Source: Bacillota bacterium (GTDB lineage Bacteria > Bacillota > Clostridia > Oscillospirales > Ruminococcaceae). Taken from it: 17,655 nucleotides of DNA. How positions within the stretch are numbered: the first letter of the stretch is position 1; each line of letters starts with the position of its first letter. The notes beneath the pieces are model-generated. The model searched no databases and had not been told where the DNA came from. It saw only the letters and a list, made by a program, of their open reading frames with translations. The stretch covers positions 1-17,655 of the forward strand of contig JAEZCT010000047.1 of NCBI GenBank assembly GCA_023433405.1, in the 5' to 3' direction. The position numbers were made by a program, and so were the translations under genes. Shown here piece by piece: positions 1 to 6,711 of this stretch.

Positions 1-79
1 TAACATCATCACTGACTAGTCCGACGACTAGAGCGATAATGACGATAATAATGTTGACGATTGCAAACGAAGTCATCAT
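1..79 (-). CDS. N-terminus of small hydrophobic membrane protein (partial)
   Basis: The reading frame runs off the left edge of the window, so only the first 26 residues are visible. It starts with two adjacent ATG codons (77-79 and 74-76) behind an AAGGAG ribosome site about 10 nt upstream on the minus strand. The peptide begins MMTSFAIVNIIIVIIALVVG and continues with a short acidic stretch (SDDV). The run of Ile, Val, Leu and Ala from about residue 5 to 22 looks like one membrane-spanning segment or an uncleaved signal anchor. A good sigma-A promoter lies directly upstream (111-140). The gene is transcribed away from the cas operon. The family is not recognisable from this fragment and no function is proposed. 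Confidence 0.55.
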   Translation of the reverse strand, partial: MMTSFAIVNIIIVIIALVVGLVSDDV

Positions 80-110
80 TCAGGGCGTTCTCCTTGTGTT
101 AATTTAGCCC

Positions 111-140
111 AGTATAGCAGAAAAGCGACGGGGCTGTCAA
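111..140 (-). promoter_or_regulatory. Sigma-A-type promoter of the divergent membrane-protein gene
   Basis: On the minus strand TTGACA (140-135) and TATACT (116-111) are separated by 18 bp. The -35 is a perfect consensus and the -10 matches 5 of 6. The expected start near 104 leaves a leader of about 25 nt containing the AAGGAG ribosome site. Confidence 0.65.
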
Positions 141-210
141 CCACTTTTACATAGTTTTTATATTTATATGCGAAAAAGGGAGCGGGGGTGAGGAACGAAT
201 ACAAGAAGGC

Positions 211-243
211 GATGACCTCCGGCAATTAAAACCAGAGGTCATC
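211..243 (-). terminator. Hairpin at the 3' end of the crRNA-like RNA
   Basis: GATGACCTC (211-219) and GAGGTCATC (235-243) form a perfect 9-bp inverted repeat with a 15-nt loop. It can be extended to 11 bp with one wobble pair when read on the minus strand. The hairpin starts 31 nt after the degenerate repeat, roughly where the stem of a next repeat would lie, so it could define or protect the 3' end of the crRNA-like RNA. The sequence after it on the minus strand (CCTTCTTGT) is only partly T-rich, so it is not a canonical intrinsic terminator. It could also be an operator. Confidence 0.4.
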
Positions 244-308
244 ACGAAGTTACCATTAATAAATATTTAAAAGTATTTCAATCCACGCTCCTCGTAGGTG
301 AAGCGACA
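241..308 (-). ncRNA. Candidate crRNA-like regulatory RNA (CreR/CreA-like): degenerate repeat plus pseudo-spacer
   Basis: The RNA is inferred from four signs. A strong minus-strand promoter (315-343) should start transcription at about 308. The degenerate repeat occupies 307-275 with the 11-nt 5' handle intact. A pseudo-spacer follows from 274 to about 241, and a hairpin follows that. The pseudo-spacer begins ACTTTTAAATATTTAT, identical to the minus strand of 462-447 upstream of cas3. That site is preceded by TTC, the known type I-C PAM. Beyond position 16 the match is scattered, which fits binding by Cascade without Cas3 cleavage. Known relatives are CreR, a guide for autorepression of cas genes, and CreA, the antitoxin RNA of creTA modules; both use degenerate repeats and partial target complementarity. 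Processing by Cas5c is inferred. An alternative is a dead repeat beside an ordinary AT-rich direct repeat. Confidence 0.7.
275..307 (-). repeat. Orphan degenerate CRISPR repeat upstream of cas3
   Basis: Read on the minus strand, this 33-nt element matches the array repeat at 29 of 33 positions. The differences are C7 to T, C9 to A, C12 to T and G16 to A. Repeat positions 17-33, holding the 3' arm of the stem base and the 11-nt handle TGGATTGAAAT, are intact. C7 to T leaves a wobble pair. Positions 9 and 16 pair with each other in the consensus and both are now A, giving an internal mismatch. No second recognisable repeat lies in 1-630. The orientation is opposite to the main array. Confidence 0.95.
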
Positions 309-314
309 CTAATT

Positions 315-343
315 ATTATATCTACTCTCAATAACAAAGTCAA
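315..343 (-). promoter_or_regulatory. Promoter for the crRNA-like RNA
   Basis: On the minus strand TTGACT (343-338, 5/6 of consensus) and TATAAT (320-315, perfect) are spaced by exactly 17 bp. The expected start is 308-309, directly before the first base of the degenerate repeat at 307. This placement makes it likely that the orphan repeat is deliberately transcribed rather than a silent relic. Confidence 0.75.
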
Positions 344-423
344 ATATAGCCATAATCAACATAATTCAGAAATCATATTTATTGGTATTCATTGTATTTA
401 CATATTTTTTAATTTATGGTATA

Positions 424-451
424 TTGTTTGCATTAACCCATTGTTTATAAA
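424..451 (+). promoter_or_regulatory. Candidate promoter under the crRNA-like target site
   Basis: TTGTTT (424-429) and TATAAA (446-451) are 16 bp apart. The -10 is good and the -35 modest. The expected start is near 458. A second TTGTTT (441-446) and a TTATAC (466-471) are alternative elements. The target site of the crRNA-like RNA (447-465) covers the -10 and the start, so bound Cascade would block initiation. The transcript would be either a long leader of cas3 or a short RNA ending near 590. Confidence 0.4.
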
Positions 452-465
452 TATTTAAAAGTGAA
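447..465 (-). promoter_or_regulatory. Predicted Cascade binding site: 16-nt seed match with TTC PAM
   Basis: The minus strand 462-447 is identical to the first 16 nt of the pseudo-spacer at 274-259. The three bases just 5' of it on that strand (465-463) read TTC, the PAM of type I-C. Matches are perfect at spacer positions 1-16, mismatched at 17, matched at 18-19, then scattered. Partial PAM-proximal pairing of this kind is expected to allow DNA binding but not efficient cleavage. Confidence 0.65.
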
Positions 466-566
466 TTATACATTTAAAACAACTTCAAAACCAAAATAAA
501 ATAATGACAAATGGAACTGGGAGTTTTATGGGACACTGAATGCTTTACAATATACTCAATGGTAAA

Positions 567-590
567 ACAAGTATTAACTTGTGGTTTTTT
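567..590 (+). terminator. Weak terminator-like hairpin upstream of cas3
   Basis: ACAAGT (567-572) and ACTTGT (577-582) flank a 4-nt loop. They are followed by GG and six T (585-590). The stem is short and AT-rich, so termination would be partial at best. If real, it would end a transcript of about 130 nt that starts at the 424-451 promoter and separate it from the promoter at 602-610. Confidence 0.3.
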
Positions 591-601
591 GAAGAATTCC
601 C

Positions 602-610
602 TGTTATAAT
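602..610 (+). promoter_or_regulatory. Extended -10 promoter of the cas operon
   Basis: TGTTATAAT (602-610) is a perfect TGnTATAAT extended -10 element. No good -35 is seen at the usual distance; TTGTGG at 579-584 is 20 bp away. The expected start near 617 would leave only about 14 nt before the cas3 ATG, with the ribosome site at the very 5' end. Confidence 0.5.
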
Positions 611-630
611 TTAGAAAAGAGGTGGGTTTT

Positions 631-3117
631 ATGTTTATTGCGCACATTCAGTCGGTTACCGGCAAAGAGCATACCGTTTCCACACACAGCCAAGATGTAG
701 CGGTGCTTTGTGAGGCATTTGGCGCTAAGGTGGGGCTATCAAATCTGGTCAGACTTTGTGGTCTGGTTCATGATATGGGTAAGATGATTTTTGCATTTAC
801 CCAGTACTTGTACTGGTGCTTTAATCACCCCTCCGATAAGTCTTTACGCGGCACCATAAACCACAGTGGCACGGGTGCGCGGTACATCTGGGAGACCTAC
901 GGTAAATCCAAAGATCCCTGTGAAATTATTTGCGCACAGATTGTCTCGCTTGTGGTGGCGGGGCACCACGGCGGTTTGCCGGACATCATCGATCCAGACG
1001 GAAAAAGCCCATTTCTAAACAAGATGGGCTCTATAGAAGAAAAAGCGTACGAGGAAGCAAAGACCAATTTCTTTGAGCAGTGCTGCTCCGAACAGGAATT
1101 GGACGAACTGTTTGTTAATGCGTGTGGCGAACTCCGCGCGGCATTGGCACTGCTGCCGATGGGGATACATAATCGAGAGCACCGTCCGAACTATTTCTAC
1201 ATCCATCTGGTCGCCAAATACGTTTACAGCTGTTTAATCGATGCCGATCGCTATGATACCCACCGCTTTATGTCGGATATAACCGACCTGCCCGCGATGG
1301 ATACCGGCGCATTATGGGATGAACTGTGTAAAAAGGTGGAGACGGAAACCGCGGCAAAACCCAGACGATATGCAATCGACGACCTGCGCAAGGAATGCTC
1401 GGATGCCTGCTTTGCGGCGGCAACAGGCAAGGGCGGTGTTTATCGGCTTCGGCTTCCCACCGGCCTAGGCAAGACCCTGAGCAGCCTTCGGTTTGCGCTG
1501 CGCCATGCTAGAGAAAGCAAAAAAGAACGCATCTTCTACATTATTCCGTTTAAAACAATCATCGATCAGACTGCCGATACCTTTACAGAGATTTTTGACC
1601 ATCCAGGTATTATGCTCGAACACCACTCGGATATTATACCCGAGGACGCTGTGAGAGAGCTGCTGACAGCAAAGGGTTTTTCAACCGATAATTCCGAGGT
1701 GGTACAACAGGAGCTTGCACAATGGGAGCTGATGACAGAGCGGTACGACAAGCCGGTTATACTTACTACACTGGTTCAGTTTTTCAACTCGATGTATGGT
1801 TCATCCGGCAGCCTGCGCAGAATGCACCGCTTTGCAAATTCGGTGATTGTGTTTGACGAGGTTCAGACCGTGCCGCAGAAATGCATTCACCTGTTTAATC
1901 TGGTCGTAAACTTTCTGACAACGGTATGCCGAGCGACGGTGGTGCTGTGCTCGGCAACGCAACCGCTTTTGGAGAATACCAAATATCCTCTTTACATCGG
2001 GGAAAATGCTGAGATGGTAAGCAACTATGCAGATGTTTTTCGGGCAACTAAACGAGTGGATATACTGCCTCGTCTGCGCATTGGGGGGTACGATCCCGGT
2101 GAGCTTTCTGAGTTTATATTGGAAAGGCTTGCCGACACCCCCAGCCTGCTTGCAATTGTGAACACCAAAAAGGATGCAAGCGCACTGTACGCGGAGCTGT
2201 ACCGAATTAACGGTGCTCTTCCTGAGCAAGAACGGATTTCCCTTTTTCATCTGAGCACCAGCCTGTGCCCTGCTCACCGCAGGACGATAATTATAAGTCT
2301 TTCGGATGCACTGGGCATCAGGGGTTCTACGCAAAAAATCGTATGCGTCAGCACCCAGATGATTGAAGCCGGTATTGACCTGTCATTTGGCTGTGTTGTA
2401 CGGGCACTTGCAGGGCTCGACAGCATTGCACAGGCGGCGGGGCGGTGCAACCGCCACGGAGAATCTTTGCTGGGGTGCGTCTATCTTGTAAATATTGCGG
2501 GTGAGAATCTCGACTATCTGCCCGAAATTAAGCAAGGCGCGGCAATATGCGAGCAGATTCTTGCGGAGCGCGACAGGGGTCAGCTACCATTTGCCGACGA
2601 TCTCCTTTCCCCTTCCGTCATGGATTACTACTATACCCTTTTTTGCCCCAGAAATGAAGACAAGAGGATGGGCGATAAGCTGGATTACCCTGTTCATATC
2701 AACAGCGGTGAATATTACCTCACAGATCTTCTCAACCAAAACCAGCGGTTTTCTAAAATTGCTAAAAACGAGCCAACAGAATTGGGGCTACTCCGACAGG
2801 CGTATAAAACCGCCGCTAAATACTTTGAGGTCATCGACAGCAACACCGTGTCCGTGCTGGTTCCTTTCGAAGAGGAGGGAAAACGCATCATTGCCTCACT
2901 AAATGGGGAATGTAAGGCGGACGCTGTAAAAAGAGAGCTTGACAAAGCACAGCCGTACAGTGTTAACCTGTTCCGCTACCAATTTGATAAGCTGGCAGAC
3001 AAAGGTGCCCTATACCCATTGAAGAACGGAGGTGTGCTTGCCTTAAGGGATGAATTCTACCACAAAACCCTCGGTGTAATTACCGAAGCAGATGAAATGA
3101 AATTTCTAAATCCATAA
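631..3117 (+). CDS. cas3: Cas3 helicase-nuclease, type I-C
   Basis: Cas3 is recruited by target-bound Cascade and unwinds and degrades the DNA. The N-terminal HD nuclease domain shows H19 (HSQD), H47-D48 (LVHDMGK) and H112-H113 (HHGG). The helicase follows, with Walker A LPTGLGKT at 275-282, a DEVQ Walker B at 409-412, SAT at 441-443, motif V STQMIEAGID from 574 and motif VI QAAGRCNRHG at 601-610. All key residues are present and the length of 828 aa is normal for a fused HD-helicase Cas3. The start was placed at ATG 631 because GAGGT (619-623) sits 7 nt before it; an in-frame GTG at 622 overlaps that ribosome site. It is the first gene of the operon, and cas5c begins 14 nt downstream. Confidence 0.95.
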   Translation: MFIAHIQSVTGKEHTVSTHSQDVAVLCEAFGAKVGLSNLVRLCGLVHDMGKMIFAFTQYLYWCFNHPSDKSLRGTINHSGTGARYIWETYGKSKDPCEIICAQIVSLVVAGHHGGLPDIIDPDGKSPFLNKMGSIEEKAYEEAKTNFFEQCCSEQELDELFVNACGELRAALALLPMGIHNREHRPNYFYIHLVAKYVYSCLIDADRYDTHRFMSDITDLPAMDTGALWDELCKKVETETAAKPRRYAIDDLRKECSDACFAAATGKGGVYRLRLPTGLGKTLSSLRFALRHARESKKERIFYIIPFKTIIDQTADTFTEIFDHPGIMLEHHSDIIPEDAVRELLTAKGFSTDNSEVVQQELAQWELMTERYDKPVILTTLVQFFNSMYGSSGSLRRMHRFANSVIVFDEVQTVPQKCIHLFNLVVNFLTTVCRATVVLCSATQPLLENTKYPLYIGENAEMVSNYADVFRATKRVDILPRLRIGGYDPGELSEFILERLADTPSLLAIVNTKKDASALYAELYRINGALPEQERISLFHLSTSLCPAHRRTIIISLSDALGIRGSTQKIVCVSTQMIEAGIDLSFGCVVRALAGLDSIAQAAGRCNRHGESLLGCVYLVNIAGENLDYLPEIKQGAAICEQILAERDRGQLPFADDLLSPSVMDYYYTLFCPRNEDKRMGDKLDYPVHINSGEYYLTDLLNQNQRFSKIAKNEPTELGLLRQAYKTAAKYFEVIDSNTVSVLVPFEEEGKRIIASLNGECKADAVKRELDKAQPYSVNLFRYQFDKLADKGALYPLKNGGVLALRDEFYHKTLGVITEADEMKFLNP

Positions 3118-3131
3118 AACGAGGTGATGAA

Positions 3132-3857
3132 ATGCAAAAGCAAAACAGCGTAGAACTGCGCGTATGGGGGCGCGCGGCGCTGTTCAGCGACCCGGTGACA
3201 CGTCTTGGCGGCGAGAAATTCTCTTTCCAAATTCCAACCTATCAAGCAATCAAGGGGATATTAGAATCCGTATATTGGAAACCTACGTTTGTGTGGTATG
3301 TAGATGAACTACGCGTAATGAACCCCATACAAACCCAATCGCGCGGCATTCGTCCCATTGCCTACGGTGGCGGCAATACCCTTTCGTACTACACCTATCT
3401 CAAAGATGTCCAGTACCATGTGCGGGCGCACTTTGAATGGAACCAAAACCGACCGGAGCTTGCCGAAGACCGCAATGAGAACAAGCACTACTTTATTGCT
3501 AGGCGTATGATAGAGCGCGGCGGACGGCGCGATATTTTCCTTGGAACAAGGGAGTGCCAAGGCTACGTCGAGCCGTGTGCCTTTGAGGAGGGTAAAGGAT
3601 TTTACGATTCCATTGACGAGCTTGCCTTTGGGGTTATGGTGCACGGCATTGATTATCCTGATGAAACTGGAGAAACGCGTTTGGGCGTTCGCCTGTGGAC
3701 ACCGGTAATGCAAAACGGCGTGGTACGCTTTATCCGCCCGGAGGAATGTACCATCCGCAGGGAAATCCGCGAAATGGAACCCAAGAGGTTTGACCAAAGC
3801 AACTTCACAGGGCTTTCAGAGTTTTATAAAGGGGAGGATTTGATTGAGCTGGATTAA
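3132..3857 (+). CDS. cas5c: Cas5c, pre-crRNA processing subunit of type I-C Cascade
   Basis: In type I-C systems, which have no Cas6, Cas5c cuts the repeat transcript at the 3' base of its stem, leaves the 11-nt handle and stays bound to it in Cascade. The protein has 241 aa, a usual length. Near the N-terminus is VELRVWGRAALFSDP, the beta strand and loop of the RAMP fold. Y48, K118 and H119 (ENKHYFIARR) line up by position with the catalytic Tyr46, Lys116 and His117 known from the Bacillus halodurans enzyme; this equivalence is by spacing, not by alignment. The ribosome site GAGGTGA (3121-3127) lies 4 nt before the ATG. The 3' end overlaps cas8c by 14 bp, suggesting coupled translation. It should also process the orphan repeat at 275-307, whose stem base and handle are intact. 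Confidence 0.95.
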   Translation: MQKQNSVELRVWGRAALFSDPVTRLGGEKFSFQIPTYQAIKGILESVYWKPTFVWYVDELRVMNPIQTQSRGIRPIAYGGGNTLSYYTYLKDVQYHVRAHFEWNQNRPELAEDRNENKHYFIARRMIERGGRRDIFLGTRECQGYVEPCAFEEGKGFYDSIDELAFGVMVHGIDYPDETGETRLGVRLWTPVMQNGVVRFIRPEECTIRREIREMEPKRFDQSNFTGLSEFYKGEDLIELD

Positions 3858-5847
3858 TCGTTTGACCGAAACCTATGACAGCTGTACCGATTTTATCGGT
3901 GTGCCCATAGACAACGTCTTCCCTTTGCTACCATTAGCACATATTACTCAAAACGCGCATATTGAGATTGCCTTGCACGAGGACGGTTCGTTCTGGAAAG
4001 CAGAAGCGGTCACCAAATCCAAGGTAAAGGACGAACGAGGAAGGGAGATTACCATTATTCCCTGTACTGAAGATTCTGCAAGTCGGGCAGGCAAAGCAGA
4101 GTTTCCCCACCCTTTGTGCGACAAGCTCCAGTATGTAGCGGGGGATTACGAAGAATACGGCGGTACAAAGGGCTGTTCCTCACACCAAAAGTACCTTGAA
4201 CAGCTAAAGGCGTGGTGCGATTCCCCCCATGCCTGTAAAGAGGTAAAAATAGTCTTTTCCTATCTAAGCAAAGGCACCGTTGTAAGCGATCTTATTGCTG
4301 CCGGTCTCTTTGTTGGCGGCGAAGACAAAACTGTCCCCATTGTCTGGTCGGAGGGGCTTGACCTCTCAACCGAACCACTCGAGTCCTTCGTCCGGTTTGC
4401 GGTGCATATCGCAGGGGAGCAAATACATAAGGTTTGGGAAAGCCCCGAGGTCTGGCAAAGCTATATTAACTACCTGCTTGACAGCCAGTCCCAAAAAGAC
4501 CTGTGCTATGTAACCGGCGAGCTTATTCCGTGTGCGGATAAACACCCCGCTAAGCTCCGCCATACCGGCGATAAAGCAAAGCTTGTTTCGGCTAACGACA
4601 CATCGGGCTACACCTTTCGCGGGCGGTTTACCGATGATGCCGAAACGGTGCGCGTCGGATTCCTCCCTTCACAAAAGGCGCACTCTGCGCTTCGGTGGCT
4701 GGTGGCGCGTCAGGGGTTGCGTAATGGTGAGCAATCTATTGTCATATGGGGCAATCAAAAAGACCCTTTGCCTATCGCGCTCAACGACACCGATGAAGTA
4801 CTCAAAAGGGCTGCACAGGTTGATTTGCAGGATGATTTTTTTGATTACACCCCAGACATCTCTTTTGAGCCTCCCCAGACGGAAGATGAGCTCGCAAAGC
4901 GCATCCGCTCCTGTATGCTCGGGTATTGGAAGCAGTTTGACAACGAGTATTCCACAGCCGTAATTATGGCGGTGGATGCCGCGACGGTGGGTAGGCTTTC
5001 GATAACTTACTACCGTGAATTGACGGGCTCGCGATACCTTGAAAAGCTAAAAAGCTGGCATACCTCCTGCGCGTGGCTGCACAACTATAAGCGGGAGTTT
5101 AAAGAGGACCAGCTAGAGCCGGGAAAAAAGCCAAAGGTAAAAGCCGTTATCTTCTATGGTGCCCCGGCGCCAACTCATATTGCGGAAGCCGCCTACGGAA
5201 GGAACTGCTCCGACAAGCTAAAAAAGGCGACGGTGGAACGACTTATGCCCTGCATTATCGACGAAAAACCCCTGCCGTACGATATTTTGCAATCGGTGGT
5301 TCGGCAAGCCTCCCGCTGTGCGGAGATAGAAAACTACGACTGGGAAAAGGCGCTAAGCATCGCCTGTGCCCTCATAAAAAAATACCGATATGACATGTTT
5401 AAGGAGGAATGGACTGTGAACCTAGATACAACTCTAATAGACCGAAGTTATCTATACGGGCGGCTGCTTGCCATTGCGCATGAGATTGAATCCTGGGCAC
5501 TTTATGACGCTGATACGAAAAGGGAAACCGCCGCAGAGAGGATGATGCACCAGTTCAGCAAAACCCCATATAAAACATGGGCAAACATCCGAAAAAGTCT
5601 TGCTCCATACCAAAAGCGCTTGGGGGAAAAGGCGGATTATCTGGTTGATATGCTCAACGAGGTAAGCGATATGCTGTCGGTCGCCGACTACACCAACACG
5701 AACCCGCTTGAAAACGTATGGCTTCTGGGCTATTCTTCCCAACGCAAGGTGTTTATTGATGAACGCAATAAGCGGTTTGCCGCCGCAAAAGAGAAAAAAC
5801 TCAAGGCAAACGAAAGTGCCACAAATAATGAAGAAAGAGGAGAATAA
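3844..5847 (+). CDS. cas8c: Cas8c (Csd1), large subunit of type I-C Cascade
   Basis: Cas8c is the large subunit that reads the PAM and helps open the target DNA. The protein has 667 aa and begins MSWINRLTETYDSC, typical of the Csd1 family, with the conserved-looking GGTKGCSSHQKYLEQLKAW segment about 100 residues in. Translation starts at a TTG (3844), chosen because GGGGAGG (3831-3837) is 6 nt upstream and no ATG fits. The start lies within cas5c. The C-terminal ~140 residues form a helical region that is also predicted to be made separately as Cas11c from position 5416. Assignment rests on recognisable sequence and on its fixed place between cas5c and cas7c. Confidence 0.93.
   Translation: MSWINRLTETYDSCTDFIGVPIDNVFPLLPLAHITQNAHIEIALHEDGSFWKAEAVTKSKVKDERGREITIIPCTEDSASRAGKAEFPHPLCDKLQYVAGDYEEYGGTKGCSSHQKYLEQLKAWCDSPHACKEVKIVFSYLSKGTVVSDLIAAGLFVGGEDKTVPIVWSEGLDLSTEPLESFVRFAVHIAGEQIHKVWESPEVWQSYINYLLDSQSQKDLCYVTGELIPCADKHPAKLRHTGDKAKLVSANDTSGYTFRGRFTDDAETVRVGFLPSQKAHSALRWLVARQGLRNGEQSIVIWGNQKDPLPIALNDTDEVLKRAAQVDLQDDFFDYTPDISFEPPQTEDELAKRIRSCMLGYWKQFDNEYSTAVIMAVDAATVGRLSITYYRELTGSRYLEKLKSWHTSCAWLHNYKREFKEDQLEPGKKPKVKAVIFYGAPAPTHIAEAAYGRNCSDKLKKATVERLMPCIIDEKPLPYDILQSVVRQASRCAEIENYDWEKALSIACALIKKYRYDMFKEEWTVNLDTTLIDRSYLYGRLLAIAHEIESWALYDADTKRETAAERMMHQFSKTPYKTWANIRKSLAPYQKRLGEKADYLVDMLNEVSDMLSVADYTNTNPLENVWLLGYSSQRKVFIDERNKRFAAAKEKKLKANESATNNEERGE
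5416..5847 (+). CDS. cas11c: Cas11c small subunit from an internal start within cas8c
   Basis: Type I-C systems are known to produce the small Cascade subunit Cas11c by internal translation of the cas8c 3' end. Here AAGGAGG (5401-5407), the strongest ribosome site inside cas8c, stands 8 nt before a GTG (5416-5418) in the cas8c frame. The product would be 143 aa, starting at the VNLDTTLIDRSYLYGRLLAI segment (V read as Met) and ending with the cas8c stop. The ATG at 5409 is out of frame. The C-terminus is Lys/Glu/Ala-rich and probably helical. The segment also remains part of full-length Cas8c. The internal start is inferred from the sequence. Confidence 0.75.
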   Translation: MNLDTTLIDRSYLYGRLLAIAHEIESWALYDADTKRETAAERMMHQFSKTPYKTWANIRKSLAPYQKRLGEKADYLVDMLNEVSDMLSVADYTNTNPLENVWLLGYSSQRKVFIDERNKRFAAAKEKKLKANESATNNEERGE

Positions 5848-5850
5848 ACA

Positions 5851-6711
5851 ATGAGTACATTAAACCATAAGATTGATTTTGCAGCCGTGCTATGGGTGAA
5901 AAACGCAAACCCAAACGGCGACCCACTTAACGGCAACCGCCCCCGCGAAGACTATGACGGCTTCGGTGAGATTTCGGACGTTTGCTTAAAACGCAAAATA
6001 CGAAACCGTCTGCAGGATTTCGGGCGTGAAATCTTTGTTCAATCCGATGACCGTGCCGACGATGGCTACAAAAGCCTGCGCGAGCGTGCCGAAGGCTACA
6101 CCGAGCTAAACAAGGCGGAAAAGGCAAAGGACAGGGAACTTTATGCAAAGCTTGCGTGCGAAAAGTGGATGGATGTGCGAAGCTTTGGTCAGGTGTTTGC
6201 GTTTAAAAACACAAAGGCTGGCGAAGGCGTTTCGGTGGGCGTGCGCGGACCGGTCTCGTTACATAGCGCGGTAAGCGTTGCCCCCGTTCAGATTTCGTCT
6301 ATTCAAATTACAAAGAGCGTCAACAGTGAACCGGGAGAAAAGAAATCCTCCGACACCATGGGAACGAAGCATCGGGTGGATTATGGCATGTACTGTTTTT
6401 GCGGCAGCATCAATACACAACTTGCCTCCAAAACCGGATTTTCTGACGCGGATGCCGAACTGATTTACAAGGCGCTTACCACTTTGTTTGACAACGACGT
6501 TTCCTCTGCACGTCCTGATGGCAGTATGGTGGTTCGAAAGGTGTTCTGGTGGGAACACAACTGCGCAAGCGGTCAATATCCTTCGGCAAAGGTACACCGA
6601 AGCTTTGGGGTTTCGTTGAAAGACGGCTGCGACCCAAAACAGATTGATTCTTACGAGATTAAATCTTCCCCGCTTGCCGGGCTGTCCTGCAAAGAGTATG
6701 ACGGACTATAA
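5851..6711 (+). CDS. cas7c: Cas7c (Csd2), crRNA-binding backbone subunit
   Basis: Cas7c polymerises along the spacer part of the crRNA to form the Cascade backbone. The protein has 286 aa, the normal Csd2 length. The N-terminal KIDFAAVLWVKNANPNGDPL, followed by NGNRPR, is the hallmark Cas7 strand and glycine-rich loop. GTKHRVDYGMYCFCGSIN and ARPDGSMVVRKVFWW are further segments typical of the family. The ribosome site AGAGGAGA lies about 8 nt before the ATG. Only 3 nt separate it from the cas8c stop, and its 3' end overlaps cas4 by 14 bp. Backbone backbone-copy control by multiple starts is not seen. Confidence 0.95.
   Translation: MSTLNHKIDFAAVLWVKNANPNGDPLNGNRPREDYDGFGEISDVCLKRKIRNRLQDFGREIFVQSDDRADDGYKSLRERAEGYTELNKAEKAKDRELYAKLACEKWMDVRSFGQVFAFKNTKAGEGVSVGVRGPVSLHSAVSVAPVQISSIQITKSVNSEPGEKKSSDTMGTKHRVDYGMYCFCGSINTQLASKTGFSDADAELIYKALTTLFDNDVSSARPDGSMVVRKVFWWEHNCASGQYPSAKVHRSFGVSLKDGCDPKQIDSYEIKSSPLAGLSCKEYDGL

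Noticed and set aside
511..609. 32-codon reading frame upstream of cas3
   Set aside because: It has no ribosome site and runs through the hairpin and the extended -10 element; the codons look random.
622..630. GTG at 622 as the cas3 start
   Set aside because: It overlaps the GAGGTG ribosome site that is ideally placed for ATG 631, and the three added residues are not needed by the family.
1801..2334. 177-codon minus-strand frame opposite cas3
   Set aside because: It lies opposite conserved helicase motifs of Cas3 and has no start signal; it is a shadow frame.
6644..6697. Longer N-terminus of Cas4 from ATG 6644
   Set aside because: The 18 additional residues lie within the cas7c coding sequence and do not resemble Cas4; the family N-terminus starts at 6698.
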